64,000 nt of DNA from Burkholderia sp. Bp8963. Its GTDB lineage: Bacteria > Pseudomonadota > Gammaproteobacteria > Burkholderiales > Burkholderiaceae. The stretch's first letter is position 1. Each line of letters starts with the position of its first letter. This document shows, piece after piece, positions 9,143-17,568 of this stretch. Location: contig NZ_QTQP01000010.1 in the NCBI RefSeq assembly GCF_003854275.1, positions 124,001-188,000 on the forward strand. Reading direction: 5' to 3'. Under the pieces are notes generated by a model, which was given only the letters and a program-made list of their open reading frames with translations, searched no databases and was not told the DNA's origin. A program made the position numbers and the translations under genes.

Positions 9143-10135
9143 TCAGCCTCCGATGAACGCTTCGCGGAACGCGTCGATCGCGACGCGCAGCGACAGTTGC
9201 GGTTGGTCGAGGTAGCTGACGAGCTTGCTGATCCCATGATCGTTTTGCGCATGTGCGTCGATCCACTCCGGATCGTCGATATCGATGTTGTGGGCGGCGT
9301 AGGTCTGCGGATCGACGACGCTCAGGAGCGTCTTCGCCGACGCGCCGTTGAAGCCGATGACGAGCCGCTCGCGTTCGGCGATCGTGCCGATGAAGATCGC
9401 GAGCTCGAAATCGGCCTGCGCGACGAACGGCGCGATCAGCTCGAGCCAGAACGCCGCGACGAGGCTGCGATAGAACGGGTCGACGGGCAGCGGCAGCGTG
9501 AGGCCGCGCTCGATGTGCGACGAGCCGCTCTGCATCACCGGGCGCAGCAGCGAGCCGAGCGCGAGCATCGCGCCGCGCAGCCGCACCGGGTGGCCGCTCG
9601 CGAGCAGCATCTGCTCGAGGCCGTACAGCGACTGGTGCTCGACGAAATCGTTGAAGGTGCCGTCGTGCGGATTGCCGGGGCCGCCGCCGATGTCGATCGG
9701 CACCTGCGTGTCGCCGAGCGCCTGCAGCGCGCCGGGCGGCTCCTGCTTGCCGAGCAGCGCCGGCATCTGCTGCGCGACGCGCGACCACAGCCGCGCGAAC
9801 GCGAGCGGGCTGCGCGCGAGGAACGCGACCGGCCGCTCGACCTCGAGCGCGGTCGCGCCGAGGAACGGGAAGCGGCGCATCGACACGTCGTGGCTCGCGA
9901 CCATGTGCCCGGCGATCACGACCCTGCTGCGCGAGCCGAGGAACGCGAAATGCATCGGCTTCGCGTCCTCGTAGACGATCTTCCAGCGCGGATCCTCGGC
10001 GAGCAGTTCGAGCGCCTGCGCGATCCAGCGGTCGAGCGTCTGCAGCAGCTGCGGATTGTGCGCGCTCTTTACGAAGTCGCCGCGCGACGGAATCTTGCCG
10101 AAGTACGCGATTTGCGCCTGAACGGTTTGCGTCAT
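9143..10135 (-). CDS. tagF: TagF (ImpM family) T6SS accessory/regulator
   Basis: 330 residues starting MTQTVQAQIAYFGKIPSRGDFV; the GKIPSRGDFV block is the ImpM/TagF signature. In Pseudomonas aeruginosa TagF represses T6SS assembly after translation, working against the PpkA/PppA phosphorylation switch. No kinase or phosphatase gene is present in this window, so how TagF acts here is unknown. Its start overlaps the tssM stop codon (ATGA, four bases), so the two are translationally coupled. Confidence 0.9.
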   Translation of the reverse strand: MTQTVQAQIAYFGKIPSRGDFVKSAHNPQLLQTLDRWIAQALELLAEDPRWKIVYEDAKPMHFAFLGSRSRVVIAGHMVASHDVSMRRFPFLGATALEVERPVAFLARSPLAFARLWSRVAQQMPALLGKQEPPGALQALGDTQVPIDIGGGPGNPHDGTFNDFVEHQSLYGLEQMLLASGHPVRLRGAMLALGSLLRPVMQSGSSHIERGLTLPLPVDPFYRSLVAAFWLELIAPFVAQADFELAIFIGTIAERERLVIGFNGASAKTLLSVVDPQTYAAHNIDIDDPEWIDAHAQNDHGISKLVSYLDQPQLSLRVAIDAFREAFIGG

Positions 10136-13100
10136 TGCGCCCCCTGTGCGTTCGATGCGGCGGCGGCCGCGACAGCCGCCGCGGCGCCCGATGCGCCTGC
10201 GCCCGGCTGGGCCGCGGCGTTCTGCGCCGCGCCCGCGCTCGCGTCGGCGACCGACGACGGCAGCGCGAGGCCGCGCAGGCTCTGTTGCTGCGGCTGGTCG
10301 CCGCCGCCGCCCGTCGGTTGCGACGTGCTGATGATGCGCATCGTCACCGACACGTTCACGTTGCCCTGCGTCCACGTGAGGTCGAAGGTGCCGTCCGGGC
10401 GGCGCTTGCGCTGCGCCGAGTTGATCAGCTTCTCGAGACCGTAGCGGCCCGGCTCGTTGACGAGCTGGATCGTGCGGCCGTCGAAGGTGGTCGCCGACAG
10501 CGTCGCGCCCGGCGAGCCCTGCGGGTTCGGCCACACGAAGTTGGTCCACTGCGGCGGCGTGTTGCGGTAGCGCAGCTGCTGGCCGTCGATCGCGACCGTG
10601 TACTCGGTCGTGCCGCTGCTCGGCTGCGGCAGGATCTGGAACACGGTCTGCGGCTCGGACGACGCGGCGGCGCCGCCGCCTGCCGCGCCGCCCGCGAGCG
10701 GCGCGACCCAGCGCGCGAAGCCGTTCGTGAAGTCCGGCGCGAGCGCGAGGCCCATGTCGCCCCAGGTGCGGGCCGCGAGCGTGTCGCCGCGGCGCACCGC
10801 GAGCGGCCCGAGCGTCGTGCCGACGAACTTCGCGATCGAGCCGTCCGGGCCGAACACCTGCGCGATCTCGCCGGCGCCGGCCTCGACCTTCGCGCTCGCC
10901 GCGAACGGGTACTTGTTCGCGAGCGAGCTCTGGAACGGCTGGTAGACCTGCGCGTTCCACACCTTGTTGACCTCGACGCTCGCCGGCTGGATCACGACCG
11001 AGAACGCCTGCATCAGCGGCCGCACGAGCAGCGGGCGCAGCGACTTGCGTTGCGAGTCGGTCAGGCCCGTCAGCATCTGCTCGTCGACGAACTTCAGCGA
11101 ATCGGCGAGTTCCGAGCCGTTGCCGTCGAGCGTCTGCTGCATCAGCTGGCGCGCGCCGGGGCCCGGGTCGCCCTGGTTCTTGATCACGTTGAAGCGCGTG
11201 CGGACCTTCGACAGCGAGTCCATATAGCCCTTCAGCAGCGACGAGCCGTCATGCGTCGCGACGATCCGCGCGAGGCCGATGAACTCCTGGCCGACCGGGC
11301 CCATCGGGACATCCGCCGGGTTGCCGTTGATGTCGATGTTCGCGGCCGCGATCTGGCCCGCCTGCGAAGAACGCGAGAACAGCTGCTTGAACCAGTTCAC
11401 GACGCCCGTCTGCGCCTTCTTGATCGTGACGTTCGCGAGCGACGGGTTGTCCCACGACGTCTGGTCGTACGCAGTTTCGAGGACCTTGCGGATCGGCGAA
11501 TCCTGCGGGTCGCCGAGACGGTTCATCCCGTCGACCGCCTGCCCGAAGCTCGAGAAGCCCTGCACCGCGATGCCCTGCATGAACTTCTGCCAGTGCTGCG
11601 CGTACTCGGTCTTGTACATGCCGACGAGCGCCTTCTGGATCTGCTCGGGGCTGCCCTCGAGCGTCAGGTCGTCCTGCGACGACGTGTTCAGCACCCAGTC
11701 CTTCGCCTGCAGCTCCTTCGTCGCCGCGTCGCGGATCGCCGGCTGCACGTACTGGAACCACGCGTCGCGCGTGAACGTGCCGGGAATCGCATAGCTGCCT
11801 GCGATCAGGGCCTGGTTGCCGTCGCCGACGATGCGCGCGATGGTCATCGGCGCGAAGCGGGTCGACGCGCGCGCCTTGATTTCCTCATAGACGCGCTGGC
11901 GGGCCGGCATCCCGCGCACGACGTGGCGCAGGTTCTCGCGGGTCTGGTCGACGAGCGCGAGGTTCGCGTCGATCATCGGCCAATCGTTGTCGTTCATGCG
12001 CGACAGGTAGAACGAGATCATGCGCTCGGCGCTCTTGATCATCTCGTCGCGCGGCATGTTGCCGCGATTCGTCTCGAGCCAGCCGCGCCAGAAGCGCGCG
12101 AGCTGGTCGGTCAGGTGCGCCTGCTCGACGTGACGCTTGTCGGACAGCATCAGGTAGGTCTTCAGCGCGTTGTACGCGTCCTCGACATTGGTCGGCGACG
12201 CGTCGCTGTATAGGCCGCCCTGCGGCGCAGCGAGGGCCTGGGCCTGGGCTTGGGCTTGGGCTTGGGGGGCCTGGGTGGCGGCTCCGGCCGGGTTCGTCGA
12301 CACCGGCACGGCGCCGGCATCCGCCGCGCGGTTCAGCGGCGCGAGCTGGTCCGGATGCGCGTTCACGTCCTTCAGGAACGACGCGAGATTCTGCGACACG
12401 GGGTTCAGCAGGATCTGGCGCACGCCGTTGTAGTACTCGGTCAGCAGGTGCTGTTCGAGGCGGTCGCCCTGGTAGAGGCCGAGCGACACGGACAGCGGCT
12501 TGTCGCGGCGGAACTGCTCGAGCTGCTCGATCCGGTCTTCCAGGATGTCCATCGCCTGCAGGCGCGACTGCAGGTCGTTGCGGCCCTGCTCGAGGCGCGT
12601 GACGTTGTCGAGGTCGGCCTGCACGTTCGCGACGAGCTGCTGGTTGCCGATCGTCGACCAGGTCCAGCCGCCGAGTGCGAGCGCGAGCGCCGCGACGAAG
12701 CCGAAGAAGGTCGCGTAGCGCAGCCGCGTCTTGGTCGGGCTCGCGAACTGGCGCACCGTCTGGCGGTCCGCGAAGATCACCTTCGAGAACAGGTCGCGCA
12801 GGAAGAAGCCGTTCTTCGAGAATGCGCTGTGCGGCTTCGGCAGCGCGTTCGCGTCGAGGCCGAAGCGGTGCGCGATGCGCTGCGCGGCCGTGCTGTTGGT
12901 CTCGCCTTCCTGCAACGCGCTCGTGAAGTAGAAGCCGCGGAAGATCGGCTTGTACTGGAACGGGTTGTTCTCGAACAGCGTCGCGAGGAATGCACGCAAC
13001 GCCGGCTTGATCGTCGAGAACTCGAGCGGGAAGCTGAGCTGGCCCGGCGACAGCTGGTTGCCGCGCGACAGCGACAGCTGCGCGACGCTGATCTCCTTCA

Positions 13101-14049
13101 GGCCTTCGTACAGCTCCTCGAAGCGCTCGTCGAACAGCGCGACGACGTCGCGCTTCTCGTCGGGTTCGTAGGGCAGGGTGGCGCCCCACACGCGGTCGTA
13201 TTCGTGCTTGTCGCTGCTGCTGAAGAATTCGGTGAAGCCGGTGATCAGGTCCGCCTTCGTGAACATCACGTAGACGGGCGCGAACACTTCGAGCTTCTCG
13301 GTCAGTTCCTGCACGCGCTGGCGCAGGTTCTTCGCGAGGTTGATCGCGAATTCGGGGCGGTTGCCGGTGAGCTCCGCGATGCTCGCGGTGACGATGATCC
13401 CGTTGATCGGCGCCTTCGGGCGGTAGCGCTTCAGCAGCCCGAGGAAGCCGAGCCACTCGGAGCGGTCTTCCTCGTGGACCGAATAGCGGCCCGCGGTGTC
13501 GAGCAGGATGCCTTCGGTCGTGAAGAACCAGTCGCAGTTGCGGGTGCCGCCGATGCCGTGGATCACCGCGCTGTTCTTGTCCGCGAACGGGAATTGCAGG
13601 CCGGAGTTGACCACCGCGCTGCTCTTGCCCGCAGCGGGGTTGCCGATCACGATGTACCACGGCAGTTCATACAGCGCGGAGCCGCCCGACACCTGGCCGA
13701 TCTTCGACGTCTTGATCGTCTTCACCGCGTCGGCGAGGCGCGTGCGCAGCACGTCGAGGTCGGCCGACTTCTCGGCGGGCGCGGCCGCGGCGGCCGGCGC
13801 GGAGATCTTGCCGGTCTCCGCCTGCTCCTCGAGGATCGCGCCGAGCGCGCGGTTCGCGCGCTTCACGCGCCAGCGCCGGAACAGCGCGACGCCGAGCCAC
13901 AGCACGAGAATCGCCGCGAAGGCGATCGCCGGCCACAGCAGCGGCAGCTGCAGCGTATCGGCGACGATGAAGAGGATCGCCGCGAGCGCGGCGATCCCGA
14001 CGATCGAGAGCGTACGCGGGTGAGTCAGCACGTTGAGGATGCGTTGCAT
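10132..14049 (-). CDS. tssM: TssM (IcmF), T6SS inner-membrane complex protein
   Basis: 1305 residues. TssM spans the inner membrane and periplasm and, with TssL and TssJ, forms the membrane complex that docks the baseplate. Two N-terminal membrane helices lie near residues 14-30 and 40-57, and a third (FFGFVAALALALGGW) near 460. Between them is a cytoplasmic NTPase-like domain with an intact Walker A (GNPAAGKS, residues 136-143); some TssM proteins lack this. The large remainder is periplasmic. Start MQRILNVLTHPR at 14049 fits the membrane topology; the frame is open to 14139. A run of six-base repeats encodes Gln-Ala pairs in the periplasmic part. Confidence 0.96.
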   Translation of the reverse strand: MQRILNVLTHPRTLSIVGIAALAAILFIVADTLQLPLLWPAIAFAAILVLWLGVALFRRWRVKRANRALGAILEEQAETGKISAPAAAAAPAEKSADLDVLRTRLADAVKTIKTSKIGQVSGGSALYELPWYIVIGNPAAGKSSAVVNSGLQFPFADKNSAVIHGIGGTRNCDWFFTTEGILLDTAGRYSVHEEDRSEWLGFLGLLKRYRPKAPINGIIVTASIAELTGNRPEFAINLAKNLRQRVQELTEKLEVFAPVYVMFTKADLITGFTEFFSSSDKHEYDRVWGATLPYEPDEKRDVVALFDERFEELYEGLKEISVAQLSLSRGNQLSPGQLSFPLEFSTIKPALRAFLATLFENNPFQYKPIFRGFYFTSALQEGETNSTAAQRIAHRFGLDANALPKPHSAFSKNGFFLRDLFSKVIFADRQTVRQFASPTKTRLRYATFFGFVAALALALGGWTWSTIGNQQLVANVQADLDNVTRLEQGRNDLQSRLQAMDILEDRIEQLEQFRRDKPLSVSLGLYQGDRLEQHLLTEYYNGVRQILLNPVSQNLASFLKDVNAHPDQLAPLNRAADAGAVPVSTNPAGAATQAPQAQAQAQAQALAAPQGGLYSDASPTNVEDAYNALKTYLMLSDKRHVEQAHLTDQLARFWRGWLETNRGNMPRDEMIKSAERMISFYLSRMNDNDWPMIDANLALVDQTRENLRHVVRGMPARQRVYEEIKARASTRFAPMTIARIVGDGNQALIAGSYAIPGTFTRDAWFQYVQPAIRDAATKELQAKDWVLNTSSQDDLTLEGSPEQIQKALVGMYKTEYAQHWQKFMQGIAVQGFSSFGQAVDGMNRLGDPQDSPIRKVLETAYDQTSWDNPSLANVTIKKAQTGVVNWFKQLFSRSSQAGQIAAANIDINGNPADVPMGPVGQEFIGLARIVATHDGSSLLKGYMDSLSKVRTRFNVIKNQGDPGPGARQLMQQTLDGNGSELADSLKFVDEQMLTGLTDSQRKSLRPLLVRPLMQAFSVVIQPASVEVNKVWNAQVYQPFQSSLANKYPFAASAKVEAGAGEIAQVFGPDGSIAKFVGTTLGPLAVRRGDTLAARTWGDMGLALAPDFTNGFARWVAPLAGGAAGGGAAASSEPQTVFQILPQPSSGTTEYTVAIDGQQLRYRNTPPQWTNFVWPNPQGSPGATLSATTFDGRTIQLVNEPGRYGLEKLINSAQRKRRPDGTFDLTWTQGNVNVSVTMRIISTSQPTGGGGDQPQQQSLRGLALPSSVADASAGAAQNAAAQPGAGASGAAAAVAAAAASNAQGAQ
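12234..12270. repeat. Six-bp tandem repeats inside tssM
   Basis: About five units of GGGC(C/T)T encode a QAQAQA stretch in the TssM periplasmic region, close to a Pro/Ala-rich linker. Because the unit is six bases, copy-number change would keep the frame. Confidence 0.7.
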
Positions 14050-14349
14050 AGGACGTTCAGATTCCGGTGCGATTCGATGAGGCGACGCAGGCGCGCCGAG
14101 CGGCAAGGGTGGCGCCGCGATGTGTCGCCATGCTGTCAAACGGGATGAAAGGAGTCGGCATCAATGCGCCCGCGGCATCGGAGTCGGCGCACGCATTAAC
14201 GAAAGGATGCTGTGAGATTTAAAACGGAGCCGGCGCCCCGAGAAAATCGCGCACCGGAATGCGCGGTCGATTGCGCCGCCCATATCGTTTCCTGCCGGGA
14301 TATTAAAAAGCCCCATGCCGCCCTCATTATTTCCTGTCCGGCCGCCGTG
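14050..14349. other. Intergenic region between tagX and tssM
   Basis: 300 bases with no convincing gene. It is richer in A and T than its surroundings from about 14180 to 14360. It should contain the promoter of the leftward tssM-tagF-tagN operon, but no good sigma-70 pair was found, and no match to a sigma-54 site (TGGCAC-N5-TTGCA) was seen. Confidence 0.6.
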
Positions 14350-15195
14350 CTAGCTGCCGCGTCCCAGTTTAAAACCGGGTTTATGGTATTCAACGTGCCC
14401 GAGATCCATCATTTTCCATCTGCCACCCCAGGTCAGGCCGACCTGTTCGGCGACCTGTCCGTATAACTGGTAGCCGCGCATCGCCCATGGATCTTTCTCG
14501 GAAATGACCAGCTTGCCGTCGCGCAGGAACGCGTTGTCGGCCGCCAGCCCGAATTGGTGATAGCTCTGGAATGCTGCCGCATTGGTCACGTTGCTGCCCA
14601 TTTGCGCCAGCCGGTTTTGCCGTTCCGGGCTCCGGTAACCTTCCAGCAACGCCATTTCGTAGCCGTATTGCTCGTGCATGATCTTGTAGACCAGCAGCAA
14701 GCGCGTGCGGAAATCCGGATCCAGCAGATTCCAGTCGCGGCTCGCGTCCTTCAGCGCCGGCCGCACCTGCTCGACTTCCTTGGTGGCAAAGACTTCCGGC
14801 GGCAACGGCGGGGGCGGCACGAGTTGCTCGCCCTGCAGCAGGGCGGCGATCTTCTCGTCGGGCACGCGCGCCGTGTCGTCGTACTGAAATAATTGCCGGC
14901 CGCGTAACGCAATGGCGACCAATGGCGGCGTCGCAAGAATACCTGTCGAGACCATAATCAGCAAGCGTCGCCGAATCAGTAAATTTTGCACGCCGTTTAA
15001 AGCATCCCGCGTAACGCTTGCCGATTTAACAATCTGACTGCGGGTGCGTACCGCGCGATCGTTCGCGCGGCGTGTCAGACGGCCGTGAAACTGCGCGACG
15101 GATTCAAAAACGGTCGCGCGGACACCCGGTAAAAGCAACAGCGCCGCGATGGCGACGGCGAGGGCGAAATAGGCGACGAGTGCGACGGCAATCAA
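14350..15195 (-). CDS. tagX: TagX, membrane-anchored M15-type peptidoglycan peptidase of T6SS
   Basis: 281 residues if started at the TTG at 15195. The C-terminal domain is VanY/endolysin-like: RSPERQNRLA, then SYHQFGLAAD giving zinc ligands His213 and Asp220, then DLGHVEYH giving His267 and the catalytic-type Glu269. Two membrane helices precede it (residues 1-24 and 78-97), placing the enzyme in the inner membrane facing the wall. TagX of related Burkholderia is an L,D-endopeptidase thought to open peptidoglycan for T6SS assembly. The TTG has GGGGA five bases upstream; an ATG at 15351 would overlap tagY and add 52 unlikely residues. Confidence 0.88.
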   Translation of the reverse strand: MIAVALVAYFALAVAIAALLLLPGVRATVFESVAQFHGRLTRRANDRAVRTRSQIVKSASVTRDALNGVQNLLIRRRLLIMVSTGILATPPLVAIALRGRQLFQYDDTARVPDEKIAALLQGEQLVPPPPLPPEVFATKEVEQVRPALKDASRDWNLLDPDFRTRLLLVYKIMHEQYGYEMALLEGYRSPERQNRLAQMGSNVTNAAAFQSYHQFGLAADNAFLRDGKLVISEKDPWAMRGYQLYGQVAEQVGLTWGGRWKMMDLGHVEYHKPGFKLGRGS

Positions 15196-15220
15196 TGAAA
15201 TCCCCGGAAATTGGAATTGA

Positions 15221-15249
15221 TTGTGTTTTGCAATGCTTGCTCTTAGAAT
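15221..15249 (+). promoter_or_regulatory. Sigma-70-like promoter for tagY
   Basis: TTGTGT (15221-15226) and TAGAAT (15244-15249) are separated by exactly 17 bases, in the gap between divergent tagX and tagY. The predicted start near 15256 would give a leader of about 60 bases to the tagY ATG. Confidence 0.55.
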
Positions 15250-15317
15250 CAGGCCTGCTCCGAGAGGCCGGGCTATATTATCGCGGCGAATTAAACCAGG
15301 ATTCAATGAGACGCTGA

Positions 15318-16253
15318 ATGAGTGCGCCGGACAATTCAAATTCCAAAACACCGCCCAGCTTGCTGTCCGATCAGAAACCGGCTGGCGGGCCCCAGAGTTC
15401 GCGCATTCTCGCGAATCTGGAGGGCCGTGTCACGCCGCCGGCCGAGCCGCCGCGCCGTTCGCTGAAGGCGCCGATCGCGGCAGTCGTCGCGCTGGTGGTC
15501 GCGGTAGGCGGCTGGGGCGCATGGCGTTTGCAGCAGTCGGGCGACAGCGCGGCGGCCGTCGCTGCGGCGCCCGCGCAACCGGCGGCGAAGGCCGCCCCGC
15601 CAAGCGGCGCTGCAGCGCAGGTCGCGCAGAACAATGCGGCGAGCGCGCCGCAGCCGGCCACGATCGTCAACGAAGACCCGGCATCCAAAACCGTTGCGTC
15701 CGCATCGTCGTCGCCCGCGGCCGATAACAGCCGCCTGTCGCGCGCGCTCGCGAACGGCGCTGACAACGCGTCGGGCGCGGCGCCGGCGGCTGCGGCCGCG
15801 GCTGCAACTGCCAAGGCTGCGAAGGCCGACACCGCGAAGAACGCGAAGTCCGCCGCGCGCAGCAAGGCCGATACCAAGGCAGACGCGAAGGCCGAAGCGC
15901 GCAAGCATCGCAAGGAGCAGCAGGCTGACCTCGCGCAGGCGAAGAAGCGCCATGATGCGTCGGCGCGCACCGCGAGCGCGAAATCGTCCGGGAAGGACGA
16001 TCCGGACGCGGACCTGCTCGCGGCGCTCGTCGCGCGCACGAAGCCGGCCGACAAGAAGGCCGCGTCATCGGGCGCGCAGGCGGTGCCGACCAAGACGTCG
16101 GCGAAGGCCGGCACGACACTTGCCGCGCGCGTGAAGGAATGCGGCGAACGCGGCTTCTTCGAGGATCAGCTGTGCCGGTGGCGCGTGTGCGAAGGCCAAT
16201 GGGGCAAGGATCCCTCGTGCCCGACGGCCGCGCAGTCGCAGAGCCGCCAGTAA
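15318..16253 (+). CDS. tagY: TagY, T6SS-linked single-pass membrane protein with Cys-rich C-terminus
   Basis: 311 residues. A cytosolic N-terminus of about 50 residues is followed by one membrane helix (residues 51-69), a long Ala/Lys-rich low-complexity region (about 75-265) and a compact C-terminal motif with four cysteines at 275, 286, 291 and 301. The last part (CRWRVCEGQWGKD) resembles a tail seen on other betaproteobacterial membrane proteins. The topology puts the cysteines in the periplasm, where they could form disulfides. The divergent position next to tagX and the T6SS matches the gene called tagY in B. cenocepacia; no activity can be assigned. Confidence 0.75.
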   Translation: MSAPDNSNSKTPPSLLSDQKPAGGPQSSRILANLEGRVTPPAEPPRRSLKAPIAAVVALVVAVGGWGAWRLQQSGDSAAAVAAAPAQPAAKAAPPSGAAAQVAQNNAASAPQPATIVNEDPASKTVASASSSPAADNSRLSRALANGADNASGAAPAAAAAAATAKAAKADTAKNAKSAARSKADTKADAKAEARKHRKEQQADLAQAKKRHDASARTASAKSSGKDDPDADLLAALVARTKPADKKAASSGAQAVPTKTSAKAGTTLAARVKECGERGFFEDQLCRWRVCEGQWGKDPSCPTAAQSQSRQ

Positions 16254-16280
16254 GGCAAGCTGCCGTCCCCTCTTCCATCA

Positions 16281-16310
16281 GCGCCGCCCGCCGGGCGGCG
16301 CGCGTTTTTC
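16281..16310 (+). terminator. Intrinsic terminator after tagY
   Basis: GCGCCGCCCG (16281-16290) pairs perfectly with CGGGCGGCGC (16292-16301), followed by a TTTTT run at 16305-16309. It marks the right end of the T6SS locus. Confidence 0.85.
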
Positions 16311-16459
16311 TGGCGCCGTGAAGCCGCTTTGTGACACAGTCACGAAAGTGTCGCTTTCATCGGGCATACGTCATCCTTTCTTATCTTGCGCGGCGCCTTG
16401 CGCGCGGACGGCGACCGTCCGCGACGCGCGACAGGCGCCGCGCGCCGCACGACTTCGAC

Positions 16460-17479
16460 ATGATCGTTCAGACTTACGGCGCGGATACGTCCGGCATCGT
16501 GTGCGGGTTCCGCTTCACGCCGGGGGAGCCGGGCGCGACGCTCGACGCGGACGGCGCCGCCGAGTGGCTGCGCACGCAACGCGCGGCCGGCGCCGACGAT
16601 GCGTTCGTCTGGCTGCACTTCAACCTCGCGCACGGCGCGAGCGAGCGCTGGATGCGCACCCATCTCGGGCTGCCCGACAGCTTCTTCGAATTCCTGCACG
16701 AGGGATCGCGCTCGACGCGCATCGGGCAGGAGGACGGCGCGCTGCGCGCGATCGTCAACGACGTGATGTTCAACCTCGAGCTGACGCCATCGGAGATCGC
16801 GACGATGTTCGTCCATGTCGAGCGGCGGATCATGGTCACCGCGCGGCTCAAGCCGCTGCGTTCGGTCGACACGCTGCGCGCGAGCGTGCGCGACGGCGAA
16901 CGGTTCCGTTCGCCCGCGGAGCTGCTCGTGCATCTGCTGCGCGACCAGGCCGACCTGATGATCCACATCGTGCGGCGCACGAGTGTCGACGTCGACCGCA
17001 TCGAGGATCGTTTCCTGTCGCAGCGCCTGACCGCGAGCCGCGTCGAACTGGGCGTGATGCGCCGCACGCTGACGCGCCTGCAGCGCATGCTCGCGCCGGA
17101 GCCGGGCGCGATCTTCCGGCTGCTCGCAAAGCCGCCCGCGTGGCTGCACGCGGAGGACGTGCAGGAGCTGCGCGAGTCGACCGAGGAGTTTTCGCTGGTG
17201 CTCGCCGATCTCGCCGGGCTCGTCGAGCGGATCAAGCTGTTGCAGGAAGAGATCGGCTCGCGCCTCGACGAGCAGAACAACCGCACGCTGTTCACGCTGA
17301 CGCTCGTGACGGTCGTCGCGCTGCCGATCAACATCGTCGCGGGCTTCTTCGGGATGAACGTCGGCGGGATTCCGCTTTCGGAGAACAAGCACGGCTTCTG
17401 GCTGATGGTGCTGTTCGTCGCGGGCTTCACCGCGCTCGCCGCGTGGTGGGCGTTCCGGCGTCGCGGCGGCGAACGCTAG
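16460..17479 (+). CDS. zntB: ZntB, CorA-family zinc transporter
   Basis: 339 residues. It has the large cytosolic CorA/ZntB N-terminal domain and two C-terminal membrane helices (TLFTLTLVTVVALPINIV and the segment after GFWLMVLFV). The loop GMNVGGIP between them is the selectivity signature of ZntB; CorA proteins normally have GMN followed by other residues. ZntB moves zinc, with work on the E. coli protein supporting proton-coupled transport. The ATG at 16460 (MIVQTYGADTSG) is used; the frame is open to 16331. It converges with the M1 aminopeptidase. Confidence 0.87.
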   Translation: MIVQTYGADTSGIVCGFRFTPGEPGATLDADGAAEWLRTQRAAGADDAFVWLHFNLAHGASERWMRTHLGLPDSFFEFLHEGSRSTRIGQEDGALRAIVNDVMFNLELTPSEIATMFVHVERRIMVTARLKPLRSVDTLRASVRDGERFRSPAELLVHLLRDQADLMIHIVRRTSVDVDRIEDRFLSQRLTASRVELGVMRRTLTRLQRMLAPEPGAIFRLLAKPPAWLHAEDVQELRESTEEFSLVLADLAGLVERIKLLQEEIGSRLDEQNNRTLFTLTLVTVVALPINIVAGFFGMNVGGIPLSENKHGFWLMVLFVAGFTALAAWWAFRRRGGER

Positions 17480-17481
17480 GG

Positions 17482-17521
<40 letters not shown>

Positions 17522-17568
17522 ACGCGCAGTCTTCCGCGCGAACGGCAGGCGGCAGACTCACGCTGCGA

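Noticed and set aside
14196..14393. 65-codon minus-strand frame between tagX and tssM
   Set aside because: It overlaps the tagX 3' end, lacks a ribosome-binding site and has no similarity to any T6SS accessory protein.
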